64,000 nucleotides of DNA from Arthrobacter citreus. Its GTDB lineage: Bacteria > Actinomycetota > Actinomycetes > Actinomycetales > Micrococcaceae. Under the pieces are notes generated by a model, which searched no databases, was not told the origin of the DNA, and worked only from the letters and a program-made list of their open reading frames with translations. The stretch lies in the NCBI RefSeq assembly GCF_009192745.1, contig NZ_VTFV01000007.1:62001-126000 (forward strand), given 5' to 3'. Shown here piece by piece: positions 26,906 to 36,618 of the stretch. The translations under genes were made by a program, and so were the position numbers. The stretch's first letter is position 1, and every line of letters starts with the position of its first letter.

Positions 26906-28432
26906 GTGAGCAAAGCCAGTGAGCCAGACCTGCAGGTAATTTCCCGGGACGTTCGCAAGGTCCAGACGCAGGCACTGGTAGTCGGCGTCGGGCAGACCCC
27001 TGACGGACCCGTACTGGTGGACAGCCCGCTCTCACAAAAGTCTTCCTCGGCAGTGGCCGGTTCCTTCGCCCTGCTGGGCGTCACCGGTGCCGCCGACCAG
27101 GTGGTCCGCCTTCCAGGCCTGCCGGAGCTGGACGCAGAGATGCTGGTCCTGGCAGGCCTCGGCCCGGTTTCGGCAGGTGAGCAGCTGAGCACCGAATCAC
27201 TCCGCCGGGCAGCCGGCTCCGCAGTCCGGCAGCTCGCGGGCACGGCCACGGTGGCCCTGGCCCTTCCCGCCTCCACCGTGGAGGACGCAGCCGCGGTTGC
27301 TGAAGGTGCCCTCCTTGGCGCGTACAGCTTCACGGAACACCGCAGCGCCCACTCTGCCAAGGTTCCCGCGCCCGTCTCATCAATCACTGTGGTTACCTCC
27401 ACCGCCTCGGATGCCGCGCTGAAGCCGGCCCTCGAGCGCGCCCGGATCGTGGCCCGCGCCGTGAATGCCACCCGCACACTGGTCAACCAGCCGCCCAGCC
27501 ACCTTTACCCCGAAACTTTCGCCGCGGCCGCCCGCGACGCCGCCCGGCCGCTGCCCGTCAAGGTCACTGTCTGGGACGAGAAGAAACTGGAGCGCGACGG
27601 CTTCGGCGGCATCCTGGGCGTCGGCAAGGGCTCGGCCCGTCCGCCGCGCCTGGTAAAGGTGGAGTACTCCCCCGCCCGGGCCAAGGCCAAGCTCGCCCTG
27701 GTAGGCAAGGGAATCACCTTCGACTCGGGCGGACTGTCCCTGAAGCCGGCCGCGGGCATGCAGGCAATGAAGTCGGACATGGGCGGTGCCGCCGTCGTCC
27801 TCAATGCACTGCTTGCCATTGCTGAACTGGGCCTGCCGCTCAAGGTCACGGCATGGCTCTGCCTGGCCGAGAACATGCCCTCCGGCACCGCCCAGCGCCC
27901 GTCGGACGTCCTCACCACCTACGGCGGACGCACCGTGGAGGTCCTGAACACCGACGCCGAGGGCCGCCTGGTGATGGCCGACGGCCTGGCGATCGCCAGC
28001 GAGGAACACCCGGACGCCATCATCGACGTCGCCACCCTGACCGGCGCACAGATGGTAGCGCTGGGCAACCGCGTGTCCGCCGTCATGGGCGAGGACGGCG
28101 TCCGCGACGCCGTCAAGGCCGCCGCGGACCGCGCCGGAGAATTGTTCTGGCCCATGCCGCTGCCCGAAGAACTGCGTGCCAGCCTGGATTCGCCCACCGC
28201 TGACCTCGCCAACATCGGTGAGCGTTTCGGCGGCATGATGACCGCCGCTGTCTTCCTGCGCGAGTTCGTCGGCGAAGTCGACGGTGTAAAGATCCCCTGG
28301 GCCCACCTGGACATCGCCGGACCTGCCTTCAACGAAGGCGCACCCTACGGCTACACCCCGAAGGAAGGCACCGGGGTTGCTGTGCGCACGCTGGTTTCCT
28401 ACGCGGAGGACGTCCTGGCCCGCGCGGTATAA
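26906..28432 (+). CDS. pepA: Leucyl aminopeptidase (M17)
   Basis: 508 residues. It has an N-terminal macro-like domain (1-175) and a C-terminal two-metal peptidase domain. The catalytic region is visible as GKGITFDSGGLSLKP (metal-binding Lys/Asp) and NTDAEGRLVMAD (Asp, Glu and Arg of the active site). It releases N-terminal residues from peptides in the cytoplasm. The start is a GTG at 26906 with GAGGATGAAG about nine bases upstream. lpdA follows on the same strand. Confidence 0.93.
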   Translation: MSKASEPDLQVISRDVRKVQTQALVVGVGQTPDGPVLVDSPLSQKSSSAVAGSFALLGVTGAADQVVRLPGLPELDAEMLVLAGLGPVSAGEQLSTESLRRAAGSAVRQLAGTATVALALPASTVEDAAAVAEGALLGAYSFTEHRSAHSAKVPAPVSSITVVTSTASDAALKPALERARIVARAVNATRTLVNQPPSHLYPETFAAAARDAARPLPVKVTVWDEKKLERDGFGGILGVGKGSARPPRLVKVEYSPARAKAKLALVGKGITFDSGGLSLKPAAGMQAMKSDMGGAAVVLNALLAIAELGLPLKVTAWLCLAENMPSGTAQRPSDVLTTYGGRTVEVLNTDAEGRLVMADGLAIASEEHPDAIIDVATLTGAQMVALGNRVSAVMGEDGVRDAVKAAADRAGELFWPMPLPEELRASLDSPTADLANIGERFGGMMTAAVFLREFVGEVDGVKIPWAHLDIAGPAFNEGAPYGYTPKEGTGVAVRTLVSYAEDVLARAV

Positions 28433-28626
28433 CACCCACAGCTGTTCCGCGTGCAACTTAGACGGGCAAATGTTGCGCGTGTTTCTGGTTACATTCGCCT
28501 TCCGGCCCACTTAACCGAGTGGATGCCGGGGAAACTGGGCGATAGTGTGAAACCTATTCACAACCGCCCGAATCACTAACCGACGCGCCATCAGTGCGTC
28601 AACAGATTACGCGAGGGAGCGTCCAC

Positions 28627-30009
28627 GTGGCCGAAGAGGCAACTGCGCAAGAGTTCGACATCCTGATCCTCGGTGGAGGCAGCGGCGGCTACGCCGCAGC
28701 ACTCCGCTCCGTGGAGCTGGGCTTTTCCGTCGGGCTGATCGAAAAGGGGAAGCTGGGCGGCACCTGCCTGCACAACGGCTGCATCCCCACCAAGGCACTG
28801 CTGCACTCAGCCGAAATCGCTGAAAACGCCAAGACTGCGGAGAAGTACGGCATCAAGGCCACCTTCGACTCCGTGGACATGAACGCCGTCAACACCTACA
28901 AGGACAACATCATTGCGGGCAAGTTCCGCGGCCTGCAGGGCCTGATCAAGTCCAAGGGCATCACCGTCATTGAGGGTGAAGGCCGGCTGACCAGCGAAAA
29001 GACCATCGAGGTCAACGGCCGGACCTACACCGGTTCCAACATCATCCTGGCCACCGGCTCCTACTCCCGGTCACTTCCGGGCCTGGAAATCGGCGGACGC
29101 GTCATCACCTCCGACCAGGCACTGACCCTGGACTACGTCCCCAAGAGTGCAGTGATCCTGGGCGGCGGCGTGATCGGCGTCGAATTCGCCTCCGTGTGGA
29201 ACTCCTTCGGTGTTGACGTCACGATCGTTGAAGGACTGCCGTCGCTGGTCCCCAACGAAGACGCCGCCATCATCAAGAACCTGGAGCGCGCCTACAAGAA
29301 GCGCGGCATCAAGTTCAGCACGGGAATCTTCTTCGAAAAGGTGGAGCAGAACGACGACGGCGTCGTCGTCACCCTGGCTGACGGCAAGACCTTCGAAGCC
29401 GAGCTGCTGCTCGTCGCCGTCGGCCGCGGACCGGTTACGGCCAACCTCGGCTACGAAGAAGCCGGCCTGACCATGGACCGCGGCTTCGTCATCACCAACG
29501 AGCGCCTGCACACCGGCGTCGGCAACGTCTACGCCGTGGGCGACATCGTCCCCGGCCTGCAGCTGGCCCACCGCGGCTTCCAGCAGGGCATCTTCGTCGC
29601 CGAGGAAATCGCCGGCCTGAAGCCGGTAGTGGTCGAAGACGTCAACATCCCGAAGGTCACCTACTGCGAACCGGAAATCGCTTCCGTTGGCCTGACCGAG
29701 GCTAAGGCCAAGGAAAAGCTGGGTGCCGACAACGTCCAGGTCCAGGAATACAACCTGGCCGGCAACGGCAAGACCTCCATCCTGGGCAGTTCCGGCCTGA
29801 TCAAGATGGTACGCGAGAAGGATGGCCCCATCATCGGTGTCCACATGATCGGCGGCCGTATCGGCGAGCAGATCGGTGAAGCCCAGCTCATCGTCAACTG
29901 GGAAGCCTACCCGGAAGACCTGGCCGGCCTGCTGCATGCCCACCCCACCCAGAACGAAGCCATTGGCGAGGCTGCCATGGCCCTCGCGGGCAAGCCGCTG
30001 CACGGCTAA
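28627..30009 (+). CDS. lpdA: Dihydrolipoyl dehydrogenase (E3)
   Basis: 460 residues from the GTG at 28627, which has GAGGGAG seven bases upstream; an earlier GTG at 28594 has no such site. The FAD-binding GGGSGG lies near the N-terminus, the redox disulfide is C47/C52 in GGTCLHNGCIPTK, and an NAD-binding GGGVIGVEFA is central. The C-terminal catalytic His-Glu pair is in HAHPTQNEAIGEA. It reoxidises the lipoyl groups of 2-oxoacid dehydrogenase E2. sucB follows 128 bases later. Confidence 0.94.
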   Translation: MAEEATAQEFDILILGGGSGGYAAALRSVELGFSVGLIEKGKLGGTCLHNGCIPTKALLHSAEIAENAKTAEKYGIKATFDSVDMNAVNTYKDNIIAGKFRGLQGLIKSKGITVIEGEGRLTSEKTIEVNGRTYTGSNIILATGSYSRSLPGLEIGGRVITSDQALTLDYVPKSAVILGGGVIGVEFASVWNSFGVDVTIVEGLPSLVPNEDAAIIKNLERAYKKRGIKFSTGIFFEKVEQNDDGVVVTLADGKTFEAELLLVAVGRGPVTANLGYEEAGLTMDRGFVITNERLHTGVGNVYAVGDIVPGLQLAHRGFQQGIFVAEEIAGLKPVVVEDVNIPKVTYCEPEIASVGLTEAKAKEKLGADNVQVQEYNLAGNGKTSILGSSGLIKMVREKDGPIIGVHMIGGRIGEQIGEAQLIVNWEAYPEDLAGLLHAHPTQNEAIGEAAMALAGKPLHG

Positions 30010-30137
30010 GAGGCCTTGCAGCACCAGTTTTTCCCTGGTGCACCCGGTGCCGTAGCCGCCGGGTGCACTAGGCTTCAAACCAACCAGCACCAGCGGTACG
30101 GCTGGTCAGAGAACTAACAAGGAGAAACGGGGACAAT

Positions 30138-31889
30138 ATGTCTGAAACCGTGAACTTACCCGCTCTTGGTGAGAGCGTCACCGAAGGCACCGTTACCCGC
30201 TGGCTGAAGCAGGTAGGCGATACCGTCGCCGTTGACGAGCCCCTGCTCGAAGTGTCCACCGACAAGGTCGACACCGAAATCCCTTCACCGGTGGCAGGCG
30301 TCATCGAGGAGATCCTCGTAGCCGAAGACGAGACCGCTGAGGTTGGCGAAGCGCTGGTGCGCATCGGCGACGGCTCCGGCTCCTCCTCCGACTCCGATTC
30401 CTCGGCACCGGCGCAGGAGGAAGCACCTGCCCAAGAGGCTCCCGAGCCCGAGGCCAAGGAAGAAGCACCCGCCCAGGAAGCCCCCGCTGAGGACTCCGGC
30501 TCCGCCGACTCCGGCGACAGCACCGATGTCACGCTGCCGGCCCTGGGCGAGAGCGTTACCGAAGGCACCGTCACCCGGTGGCTGAAGGCCGTCGGCGACG
30601 ACGTGGCAGTAGATGAGCCCCTCCTGGAGGTCTCCACCGACAAGGTCGACACCGAGATCCCCTCCCCCGTGGCCGGCAAGCTGCTGGAGATCAAGGTCAA
30701 CGAGGACGAGACCGCTGAGGTCGGTTCCGTCCTGGCCGTCATCGGTTCCGGCTCTGCGGCTCCGGCCAAGGCCGAGCCGAAGGAAGCTGAGCCGGTAGCC
30801 GCCGCGCCGTCGACCGAGCGCGAAGAGCCCGTAGCCGAGCCCAAGCAGGAAGCCGCTCCCAAGCAGGAGGCTCCCAAGCAGGAGGCCCCCAAGCAGGAGG
30901 CCCCGAAGGAAGAGGCTCCCAAGCAGGCAGCCGACACGGAAGAATCCGGCTCGGGTACCTACGTCACGCCGCTGGTCCGCAAGCTGGCCAACGAGCACGG
31001 CGTGGACCTCTCCACTGTGAAGGGCTCCGGCGTAGCCGGACGCATCCGCAAGCAGGATGTCCTGGATGCTGCCGAAGCGGCCAAGGCAAAGGAACCGGCA
31101 TCCGCTGCGGCGCCGTCGTCCTCTGACAAGGTTGCTCCCGCGAAGATCAGCGAAGAGAGCGCAAAGCTGCGCGGCACCACGGTCAAGGCACCGCGCATCC
31201 GCCAGACCATTGCCCGCCGCATGAAGGAGTCCCTGGACACCTCTGCACAGCTGACGCAGGTCCAGGAAGTCGACATGACCCGCATCGCCACGATGCGGCA
31301 GAAGGCCAAGGCCGGCTTCAAGGAGCAGAACGGTGCAAACCTGACGTTCCTGCCGTTCATCGCCAAGGCCGTGGTGGAGGCGCTCAAGGCGCACCCGAAG
31401 CTGAACGCTTCCTACGACTCCGAGACGCAGGAAATCACCTACCACGACGCCGAGCACCTGGCGATCGCCGTTGATACCGAAAAGGGCCTGCTGGTTCCGG
31501 TCATCAACGACGCAGGCGACCTGAACCTCGCCGGCCTCGCCAAGCGGATTGCCGACGTCGGGGCACGCACCCGCAACGGCAAGATCGGTCCGGATGAGCT
31601 CTCCGGCGGCACCTTCACGATCACCAACATCGGCAGCGTCGGAGCACTCTTCGACACCCCGATCATCAACCAGCCCCAGGTTGGAATCCTGGGCACCGGT
31701 GCGATCGTGAAGCGCCCGGTTGTCCGCACGGACGAAGACGGCAATGACACCATTGCCATCCGGTCCATGATGTACCTGTCACTGACGTACGACCACCGCC
31801 TGGTGGACGGCGCCGACGCCGGTCGGTTCCTTCAGACGCTGAAGGCACGGCTGGAAGAAGGCAGCTTCGAAGCCGATCTGGGCCTCTAA
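30138..31889 (+). CDS. sucB: 2-oxoacid dehydrogenase E2 (dihydrolipoamide acyltransferase)
   Basis: 583 residues. Two lipoyl domains carry the lipoylated lysines K43 and K169 in STDKVDTE. A long Pro/Ala/Glu/Lys linker follows. Then comes the peripheral subunit-binding domain (about 272-310, [20 protein letters not shown]). The catalytic domain ends with [15 protein letters not shown], which contains the active-site His and Asp. It is usually annotated as the succinyltransferase of 2-oxoglutarate dehydrogenase, but actinobacterial proteins of this type can also serve as the E2 of a mixed pyruvate/2-oxoglutarate complex. The lipoyl groups come from the LipB/LipA route at 47.6-49.3 kb. Confidence 0.92.
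   Translation: MSETVNLPALGESVTEGTVTRWLKQVGDTVAVDEPLLEVSTDKVDTEIPSPVAGVIEEILVAEDETAEVGEALVRIGDGSGSSSDSDSSAPAQEEAPAQEAPEPEAKEEAPAQEAPAEDSGSADSGDSTDVTLPALGESVTEGTVTRWLKAVGDDVAVDEPLLEVSTDKVDTEIPSPVAGKLLEIKVNEDETAEVGSVLAVIGSGSAAPAKAEPKEAEPVAAAPSTEREEPVAEPKQEAAPKQEAPKQEAPKQEAPKEEAPKQAADTEESGSGTYVTPLVRKLANEHGVDLSTVKGSGVAGRIRKQDVLDAAEAAKAKEPASAAAPSSSDKVAPAKISEESAKLRGTTVKAPRIRQTIARRMKESLDTSAQLTQVQEVDMTRIATMRQKAKAGFKEQNGANLTFLPFIAKAVVEALKAHPKLNASYDSETQEITYHDAEHLAIAVDTEKGLLVPVINDAGDLNLAGLAKRIADVGARTRNGKIGPDELSGGTFTITNIGSVGALFDTPIINQPQVGILGTGAIVKRPVVRTDEDGNDTIAIRSMMYLSLTYDHRLVDGADAGRFLQTLKARLEEGSFEADLGL
30840..30929 (+). repeat. In-frame 15-base tandem repeats in the sucB linker
   Basis: About five near-identical units of 15 bases encode PKQEA-type pentapeptides in the linker between the second lipoyl domain and the subunit-binding domain. 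Copy number may vary between strains. Confidence 0.85.
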
Positions 31890-31904
31890 GCGCTAGACCA
31901 CGCA

Positions 31905-31939
31905 GACAGGCGGGCGTCCCCTCGGGGCGCCCGCCTGTC
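31905..31939 (+). terminator. Hairpin terminator after sucB
   Basis: A roughly 16-bp GC-rich stem with a minimal loop and one internal mismatch, starting 16 bases after the sucB stop. Confidence 0.8.
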
Positions 31940-32022
31940 GCGTTAAGTGCTGCCCGGCAGGGGAAGTTCTACCCGTTGTAGAATAGTTACCGGAATAATT
32001 ACGCACCCTGACACTCTGTCGG

Positions 32023-32028
32023 TAAGAT
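32023..32028 (+). promoter_or_regulatory. -10 hexamer TAAGAT, probable leaderless start
   Basis: Seven bases separate it from the ATG at 32036, and no Shine-Dalgarno is present. TTACGC about 18 bases upstream may be the -35. Confidence 0.55.
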
Positions 32029-32035
32029 CGAATCC

Positions 32036-32383
32036 ATGGACTTCCTTCACAACTTCCTTGTCTTCCTCCACATCCTCGGAGCCGGCATCATCGTCGGCAT
32101 CTGGGTTGCCAAGATCAAGAACCCCACCGTGATGCCCGGCCAGTTCCACGCCGCACTGCTGCAGCTGGTGACCGGCATCCTGCTGGTCGGCGTCAATGAG
32201 ATGGGCGACGGCGACGTCAACCACATCAAGGTTGCGGCCAAGCTCACCATCGCACTGGTGATCGCAATCATGGCCTTCATCGGCCAGCGCAAGTACAAGA
32301 AGGACCAGCCGGTCTCCGGCGTACTGGCCAACGGCGTGGGCATCCTGACTGTGGTCAACGTGGCCCTGGCCACCATGTGGTGA
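32036..32383 (+). CDS. Small integral membrane protein, unknown function
   Basis: 115 residues with four likely membrane segments (about 5-27, 40-58, 68-86 and 95-113) and a short cationic loop (GQRKYKKDQ) before the last one. I do not recognise a characterised family. Codon use matches the neighbours. It lies alone between two terminators, so it has its own promoter. Confidence 0.75.
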   Translation: MDFLHNFLVFLHILGAGIIVGIWVAKIKNPTVMPGQFHAALLQLVTGILLVGVNEMGDGDVNHIKVAAKLTIALVIAIMAFIGQRKYKKDQPVSGVLANGVGILTVVNVALATMW

Positions 32384-32420
32384 TCAACCCCTAAACGCAT
32401 TACGCGGTGTATCCGCCCGG

Positions 32421-32457
32421 GTTCCTCCCCTCCGCTTCGGAGGGGAGGAACTTTTTT
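32421..32457 (+). terminator. Strong rho-independent terminator
   Basis: Perfect 14-bp stem, three-base loop and six T's immediately after. Confidence 0.95.
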
Positions 32458-32586
32458 GTGCCCTCTGCCCGGACGGCGTGGACGGACTGCGGCCCAGGGG
32501 TCTGGCAGTTGCCTTCCCTGCCTGCAAGGATGGGCGCCAGCGCCTTACGGCAGTCCCGCCCGGCGCCCTGCCCCGAAGGAGCTTCC

Positions 32587-33015
32587 ATGGCTACTGTCCG
32601 TAAAGCACACACCATTTGGAACGGGGACCTGTTCCACGGCAAGGGTGAAGTAACCCTCGATTCGTCCCAGCTTGGGACTTTCGACGTCACCTGGAAAGCC
32701 CGCGCGGAGGAGGCCGAGGGGCGGACCAGCCCCGAGGAACTAATAGCGGCCGCACACTCCGCCTGCTTCTCCATGGCCTTCAGCAACGCCCTGGCAGAAG
32801 CAGGCAAGACAGCAGAACGCATCGAAACCTCCGCCGAGGTCACCTTCGTTCCGGGAACCGGAATCACAGGCAGCCATCTGCGCGTCAACGCCGCGGTTCC
32901 GGATCTGACCGCCGAGGAGTTCACCGACATTGCCGAGTCCGCCAAGACCGGCTGTCCCGTGTCCCAGGCGCTTTCCGGCATCACCATCACCATGGATGCG
33001 ACGCTGGAAACCTAG
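32587..33015 (+). CDS. OsmC-family peroxiredoxin-like protein
   Basis: 142 residues from the ATG at 32587, with AAGGAG five bases upstream; the open frame further upstream runs through a terminator. The two conserved cysteines are present: one in AHSACFSMAFSNAL and the other in TGCPVSQAL. OsmC/Ohr proteins reduce organic hydroperoxides with dihydrolipoyl-type thiols, which would fit the neighbouring lpdA and sucB. The sequence is closer to OsmC than to Ohr. Confidence 0.9.
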   Translation: MATVRKAHTIWNGDLFHGKGEVTLDSSQLGTFDVTWKARAEEAEGRTSPEELIAAAHSACFSMAFSNALAEAGKTAERIETSAEVTFVPGTGITGSHLRVNAAVPDLTAEEFTDIAESAKTGCPVSQALSGITITMDATLET

Positions 33016-33040
33016 GCTCCACCTCGCCCTCCCGGACTAA

Positions 33041-33072
33041 AAAGGACCTCTCCCCGCCGGGAGAGGTCCTTT
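33041..33072 (+). terminator. Hairpin terminator after osmC-like gene
   Basis: Perfect 14-bp stem with a CGCC loop; AAA and TTT at the ends allow action in both directions. Confidence 0.85.
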
Positions 33073-33180
33073 GGGGTATTGCCCGCCAACCCGTACGCGT
33101 ACTCTCCCTTACAAGCGAGCTTGGCCGGGGGCCAAGGGAGCGGTTTCGATACGACCGCAACTGCGTCTGAAGGTGAAGAT

Positions 33181-33486
33181 ATGAACCTCACGCCAAAGGA
33201 AATCGACAAACTTTACGTCTACCAGGTGGCCGAGCTGGCCCGAAGGCGCCGGGACCGGGGAACCAAACTCAACGTCAGCGAGGCCATTGCCCTGATCTGC
33301 GAGGCAATCCTGGAAGGTGCCCGGGACGGCAAAACCGTCGCTGAAGTGATGGAGCTCGGAAAGCACATAGTTTCCGAGGGCCAGTGCATGGACGGCGTCC
33401 GCGAACGGCTGCCCCTTCTGCAGGTCGAAGCGACCTTCGTCGACGGCAGCAAGCTGGTCTCCTGCCACGATCCGATCGGGGTGTGA
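33181..33486 (+). CDS. ureA: Urease subunit gamma
   Basis: 101 residues starting MNLTPKEIDKLYVYQVAELA, the expected length for UreA. GAAGGTGAAG precedes the ATG. The frame is open further upstream but passes through non-homologous sequence. Conserved features include LNVSEAIALICEAILEGARD and the end VSCHDPI. It is the first gene of a nine-gene urea operon and forms the urease apoenzyme with UreB and UreC. Confidence 0.95.
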   Translation: MNLTPKEIDKLYVYQVAELARRRRDRGTKLNVSEAIALICEAILEGARDGKTVAEVMELGKHIVSEGQCMDGVRERLPLLQVEATFVDGSKLVSCHDPIGV

Positions 33487-33487
33487 C

Positions 33488-34381
33488 TTGACCCGGCCCA
33501 CGGAGCCGGATGCGACGGTAGTACTGGTCGGAGGACATGAAAGCGGCAACGGTGCTGATCTGGCCTTCGTGCCGGATCTTGTGCCCGGCGCACTTATCAC
33601 TCCCGCCGGCCGGCCCCTGCACAACCTGCTCACGCGCCTCCTGGCCCGCAGCAGGGAAGCAGCTTCCGACCCGCGGCCCGTAGTGGTGCTGCCCATGACA
33701 TTCGGCCGCAACCCCACCCTCGTTGCCGATACGGCGAAGACACTTCGCTGGCTGGGTGCCGCCGCAGGTCAGCCCGCAGCTCCACTCTCCCTGGCCGATC
33801 CCTTCGGAACGAGCGACCACCTCACGGCCTGGCTCAGGACTGCGGCGGTCGAAGTGCGCAGGCGGTCACCGAAAGCGGCAATGCTGATCACTGCCGACGC
33901 CGCGAACCCTTTCGACGATGCCGACCTTTACCGCGTCACCCATTTGGTGCGGACGCACGGAGCAGGCATCCCCGTCGAAACGGCAACTGTGGGCAGCGTC
34001 GGCGGGCTCCTGGAAGCGGTCCAGCGGCTCCGGCGGCTTGGCAGCGTGCACACCGTTGTGGTTCCCGCCGGGTTCCGGCGTGCGGGAACCGTCCACTCGG
34101 AGGCGGTGCCGTTCCGCGCCGGCGAGTTCTCCGACGTCGAATTCTACGGCGCGCTGCTGAGCGAGCAGGCAGTGCTGCGTGTCATTCGTGATCGGGTCCG
34201 GGACGCCCTGCATGCCCTCAGCCACGGCCGTTCCGGCGTGGAAGCCGGGCTGCAGGCCGACCACGGCCACGGCTACGCCCATTCACACGCCTTCGAGGAG
34301 GCGTCCGGCGGGCACTCACACACCCACGGCGTAGCTGCCGGCCATACGCACAGCTACCCCGCCCCGACTGGCAGGAACTGA
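33488..34381 (+). CDS. CbiX/SirB-like chelatase-fold protein with His-rich tail inside the urease operon
   Basis: 297 residues starting at a TTG one base after the ureA stop, with only a weak ribosome site. Two repeated halves look like the CbiX/sirohydrochlorin-chelatase fold. Half 1 has VVLVGGHESGNG at the N-terminus and VVVLPMTFGRNPTLV. Half 2 has AMLITADAANPFDDADLYR and HTVVVPAGFRRAG. The His of the first half is retained (H17), but the second chelatase His position appears replaced. Residues 257-291 form a tail with nine His, as HGHG, HSHA, HSHTHG and HTH. No cobalamin or sirohaem genes are near, and the operon lacks ureE. I infer a nickel-binding chaperone or store for urease; no experiment is known to me. 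Confidence 0.65.
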   Translation: MTRPTEPDATVVLVGGHESGNGADLAFVPDLVPGALITPAGRPLHNLLTRLLARSREAASDPRPVVVLPMTFGRNPTLVADTAKTLRWLGAAAGQPAAPLSLADPFGTSDHLTAWLRTAAVEVRRRSPKAAMLITADAANPFDDADLYRVTHLVRTHGAGIPVETATVGSVGGLLEAVQRLRRLGSVHTVVVPAGFRRAGTVHSEAVPFRAGEFSDVEFYGALLSEQAVLRVIRDRVRDALHALSHGRSGVEAGLQADHGHGYAHSHAFEEASGGHSHTHGVAAGHTHSYPAPTGRN

Positions 34382-34438
34382 CGGGCCTCCACCCACAACC
34401 AGATACAGCGACCCTGCACCGCTAGGGAAGGACAGATC

Positions 34439-34885
34439 ATGCTGGGCACCCCAAGTTATGACCATAAGCAAGAGGACATTGAGATAAACGCCGGCCGGCC
34501 AAGCGTCACCCTGCTGGTAAGCAACACCGGAGACCGGGCGGTGCAGATAGGCTCGCACTTCCACTTCTTCGAAACCAACAAGGCCCTCCTGTTCGAACGT
34601 GAGCGGGCCTACGGAATGCATCTGGACCTTCCAGCAGGCACCGGCGTCCGGATTGAGGCCGGGGATACCCGGGAGGTAACCCTCACCGCCTACGCGGGAA
34701 ACCGGCGGGTGATCGGCTTCAACAACCTTGTTGACGGCGGACTCGACGCTGCGGACACCAAGATCCGCGCGATGGAGCGGATGAGGGAACTCGGGTTCCA
34801 GGACGGCAAGCCGACCGCCAAACCAACTGCCGGCAAAAAAGACGGCACGGGCAAAACCCCTGCCGCAAAAGAGGGGAAGAAGTGA
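34439..34885 (+). CDS. ureB: Urease subunit beta
   Basis: 148 residues. The beta-subunit core spans about 10-105, with VGSHFHFFE-like sequence ([16 protein letters not shown]) and [14 protein letters not shown]. The C-terminal 35 residues are a Lys/Thr/Ala/Pro-rich extension not found in the shortest UreB proteins. GGGAAGGACAG precedes the ATG. The stop overlaps the ureC ATG by one base (TGATG). Confidence 0.93.
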   Translation: MLGTPSYDHKQEDIEINAGRPSVTLLVSNTGDRAVQIGSHFHFFETNKALLFERERAYGMHLDLPAGTGVRIEAGDTREVTLTAYAGNRRVIGFNNLVDGGLDAADTKIRAMERMRELGFQDGKPTAKPTAGKKDGTGKTPAAKEGKK

Positions 34886-36609
34886 TGGCCAGGATCCCGC
34901 GCAAACAGTACACCGACCTCTTTGGCCCGACTACCGGAGACCGGGTGCGCCTGGCAGACACCAATCTGGTGATCGAGATTGAGAAGGACTTCAACGAGGG
35001 CCACTACGGCGACGAAGTTGTCTACGGCGGCGGCAAGACAGCCCGCGACGGCATGGCCGCAGACCCCCAGGCGACTTCCGCTGAAGGCGTCCTGGACCTG
35101 GTCATCACGAATGCCATTATCCTGGACCCCATCCTCGGAGTCGTTAAGGGCGACATCGGCATTCGCGACGGAAAGATCGCCGGGGTCGGCAAATCCGGGA
35201 ACCCGCATACCCAGAGCGGAGTTGACCCCCGTCTTGTCGTTGGACCAGGCACCGAACTGCTCGCCGGCGAACACTTCATCGCCACAGCCGGTGGCATCGA
35301 CTCCCACGTCCACTACATCTCCCCCGAGCAGGCGCTGGCGGCGCTCTCCAACGGCATCACCACCCTTTTTGGGGGCGGCACGGGGCCAACGGACGGTACT
35401 AACGGCGTCACTACAACCCCCGGCGTCTGGAACATAGCCACGATGCTCCGGTCCATCGAGGGGATGCCCGTCAACATGGGCATTCTTGGAAAAGGCAACG
35501 GATCGCTGCCGGACGCACTGATCGAGCAGATCGAGGGCGGAGCAGCGGGCCTCAAGGTTCATGAGGACTTCGGAGCGACACCGGCCGCGCTCAGCATGGC
35601 ACTTTCAGTCGCGGACGATTACGACGTCCAGATCTCGGTGCACACCGACAGCCTCAACGAGGCCGGATATGTAGAGAACACGCTGGACGCCATCGATGGC
35701 CGCACCATCCACACCTTCCACACCGAGGGCGCCGGCGGCGGGCACGCCCCGGACATCATCAAGGTGGCCGGCTACCCCAACGTGCTTCCGTCGTCAACGA
35801 ACCCCACATTGCCTTATACGGCCAACTCCGTGGACGAGCTGCTGGACATGGTGATGGTCTGCCACCACCTCTCCCACGACATCCCCGAGGACGTCGCCTT
35901 TGCGGACTCGCGCGTTCGTGCCGAGACCATCTCCGCTGAGACGGTTTTCCACGACGAGGGCATCATCTCGATGGTGTCCTCCGATTCCCAGGCCATGGGG
36001 CGCATCGGTGAATCCTTTATGCGCACCTTCCAAATTGCGCACCACTGCAAGGACCAGCGCGGCAAGCTGCCGGAAGACAGCGCGGACAATGACAACTTCC
36101 GCGTGCTGCGGTTCCTTGCCAAGATCACCATCAACCCGGCCATCACCCAGGGTGTCTCCGATTACATCGGGTCACTGGAAGAGGGCAAAATGGCGGACAT
36201 CGTGCTCTGGCCGATTCAGTCCTTCGCCGCCAAGCCGAGGCTGATCGTTAAGGGCGGCCTGATCAACTGGGCGCTGATGGGAGACCCGAACGCTTCACTG
36301 CCCACCCCGCAGCCGGTGTTCTACCGGCCTATGTTCGGCGCGCAGGGCAAGGCGCTGCAGAGCACCCGGGCGACCTTTATGTCCAAGGCTGCCATTGACA
36401 AGGGCGTGCCGGAAACGCTTGGCCTGGAGAGCCAGATCCTGCCGGTGCACCGCTGCCGCGGCATCGGGAAGGAACATATGGTCCGCAACAATGCCACGCC
36501 GGATATCACGGTGGATCCGGAGACCTATGACGTGACCTATAACGGCACGCTGGCGAAGATACCCCCGGCGCAGTCCCTGCCGCTGACCCAGCTGTTCTTC
36601 CTGGCGTAG
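34885..36609 (+). CDS. ureC: Urease subunit alpha (catalytic)
   Basis: 574 residues, a normal length. All active-site residues are present at a constant +7 offset from Klebsiella urease: nickel ligands H141, H143, H253, H279 and D367; carbamylated K224 in GLKVHEDFG; flap residues C326 and H327 in MVCHHLSHD. It hydrolyses urea to ammonia and carbamate. The ATG at 34885 is preferred over the GTG one codon earlier because of the TGATG coupling with ureB and the family N-terminus [19 protein letters not shown]. Confidence 0.97.
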   Translation: MARIPRKQYTDLFGPTTGDRVRLADTNLVIEIEKDFNEGHYGDEVVYGGGKTARDGMAADPQATSAEGVLDLVITNAIILDPILGVVKGDIGIRDGKIAGVGKSGNPHTQSGVDPRLVVGPGTELLAGEHFIATAGGIDSHVHYISPEQALAALSNGITTLFGGGTGPTDGTNGVTTTPGVWNIATMLRSIEGMPVNMGILGKGNGSLPDALIEQIEGGAAGLKVHEDFGATPAALSMALSVADDYDVQISVHTDSLNEAGYVENTLDAIDGRTIHTFHTEGAGGGHAPDIIKVAGYPNVLPSSTNPTLPYTANSVDELLDMVMVCHHLSHDIPEDVAFADSRVRAETISAETVFHDEGIISMVSSDSQAMGRIGESFMRTFQIAHHCKDQRGKLPEDSADNDNFRVLRFLAKITINPAITQGVSDYIGSLEEGKMADIVLWPIQSFAAKPRLIVKGGLINWALMGDPNASLPTPQPVFYRPMFGAQGKALQSTRATFMSKAAIDKGVPETLGLESQILPVHRCRGIGKEHMVRNNATPDITVDPETYDVTYNGTLAKIPPAQSLPLTQLFFLA

Positions 36610-36618
36610 GAACACAGG

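Noticed and set aside
28594-28626. Earlier GTG start for lpdA
   Set aside because: No ribosome site fits it, whereas GAGGGAG is well placed for the GTG at 28627, and the family N-terminus fits the shorter form.
30840-30929. CRISPR or satellite-like array
   Set aside because: The 15-base repeats are contiguous, in frame and encode a linker; there are no spacers.
33016-33180. GlnR box ahead of ureA
   Set aside because: A GTTTC occurs near 33145, but the partner half-site at the required spacing does not match GTnAC.
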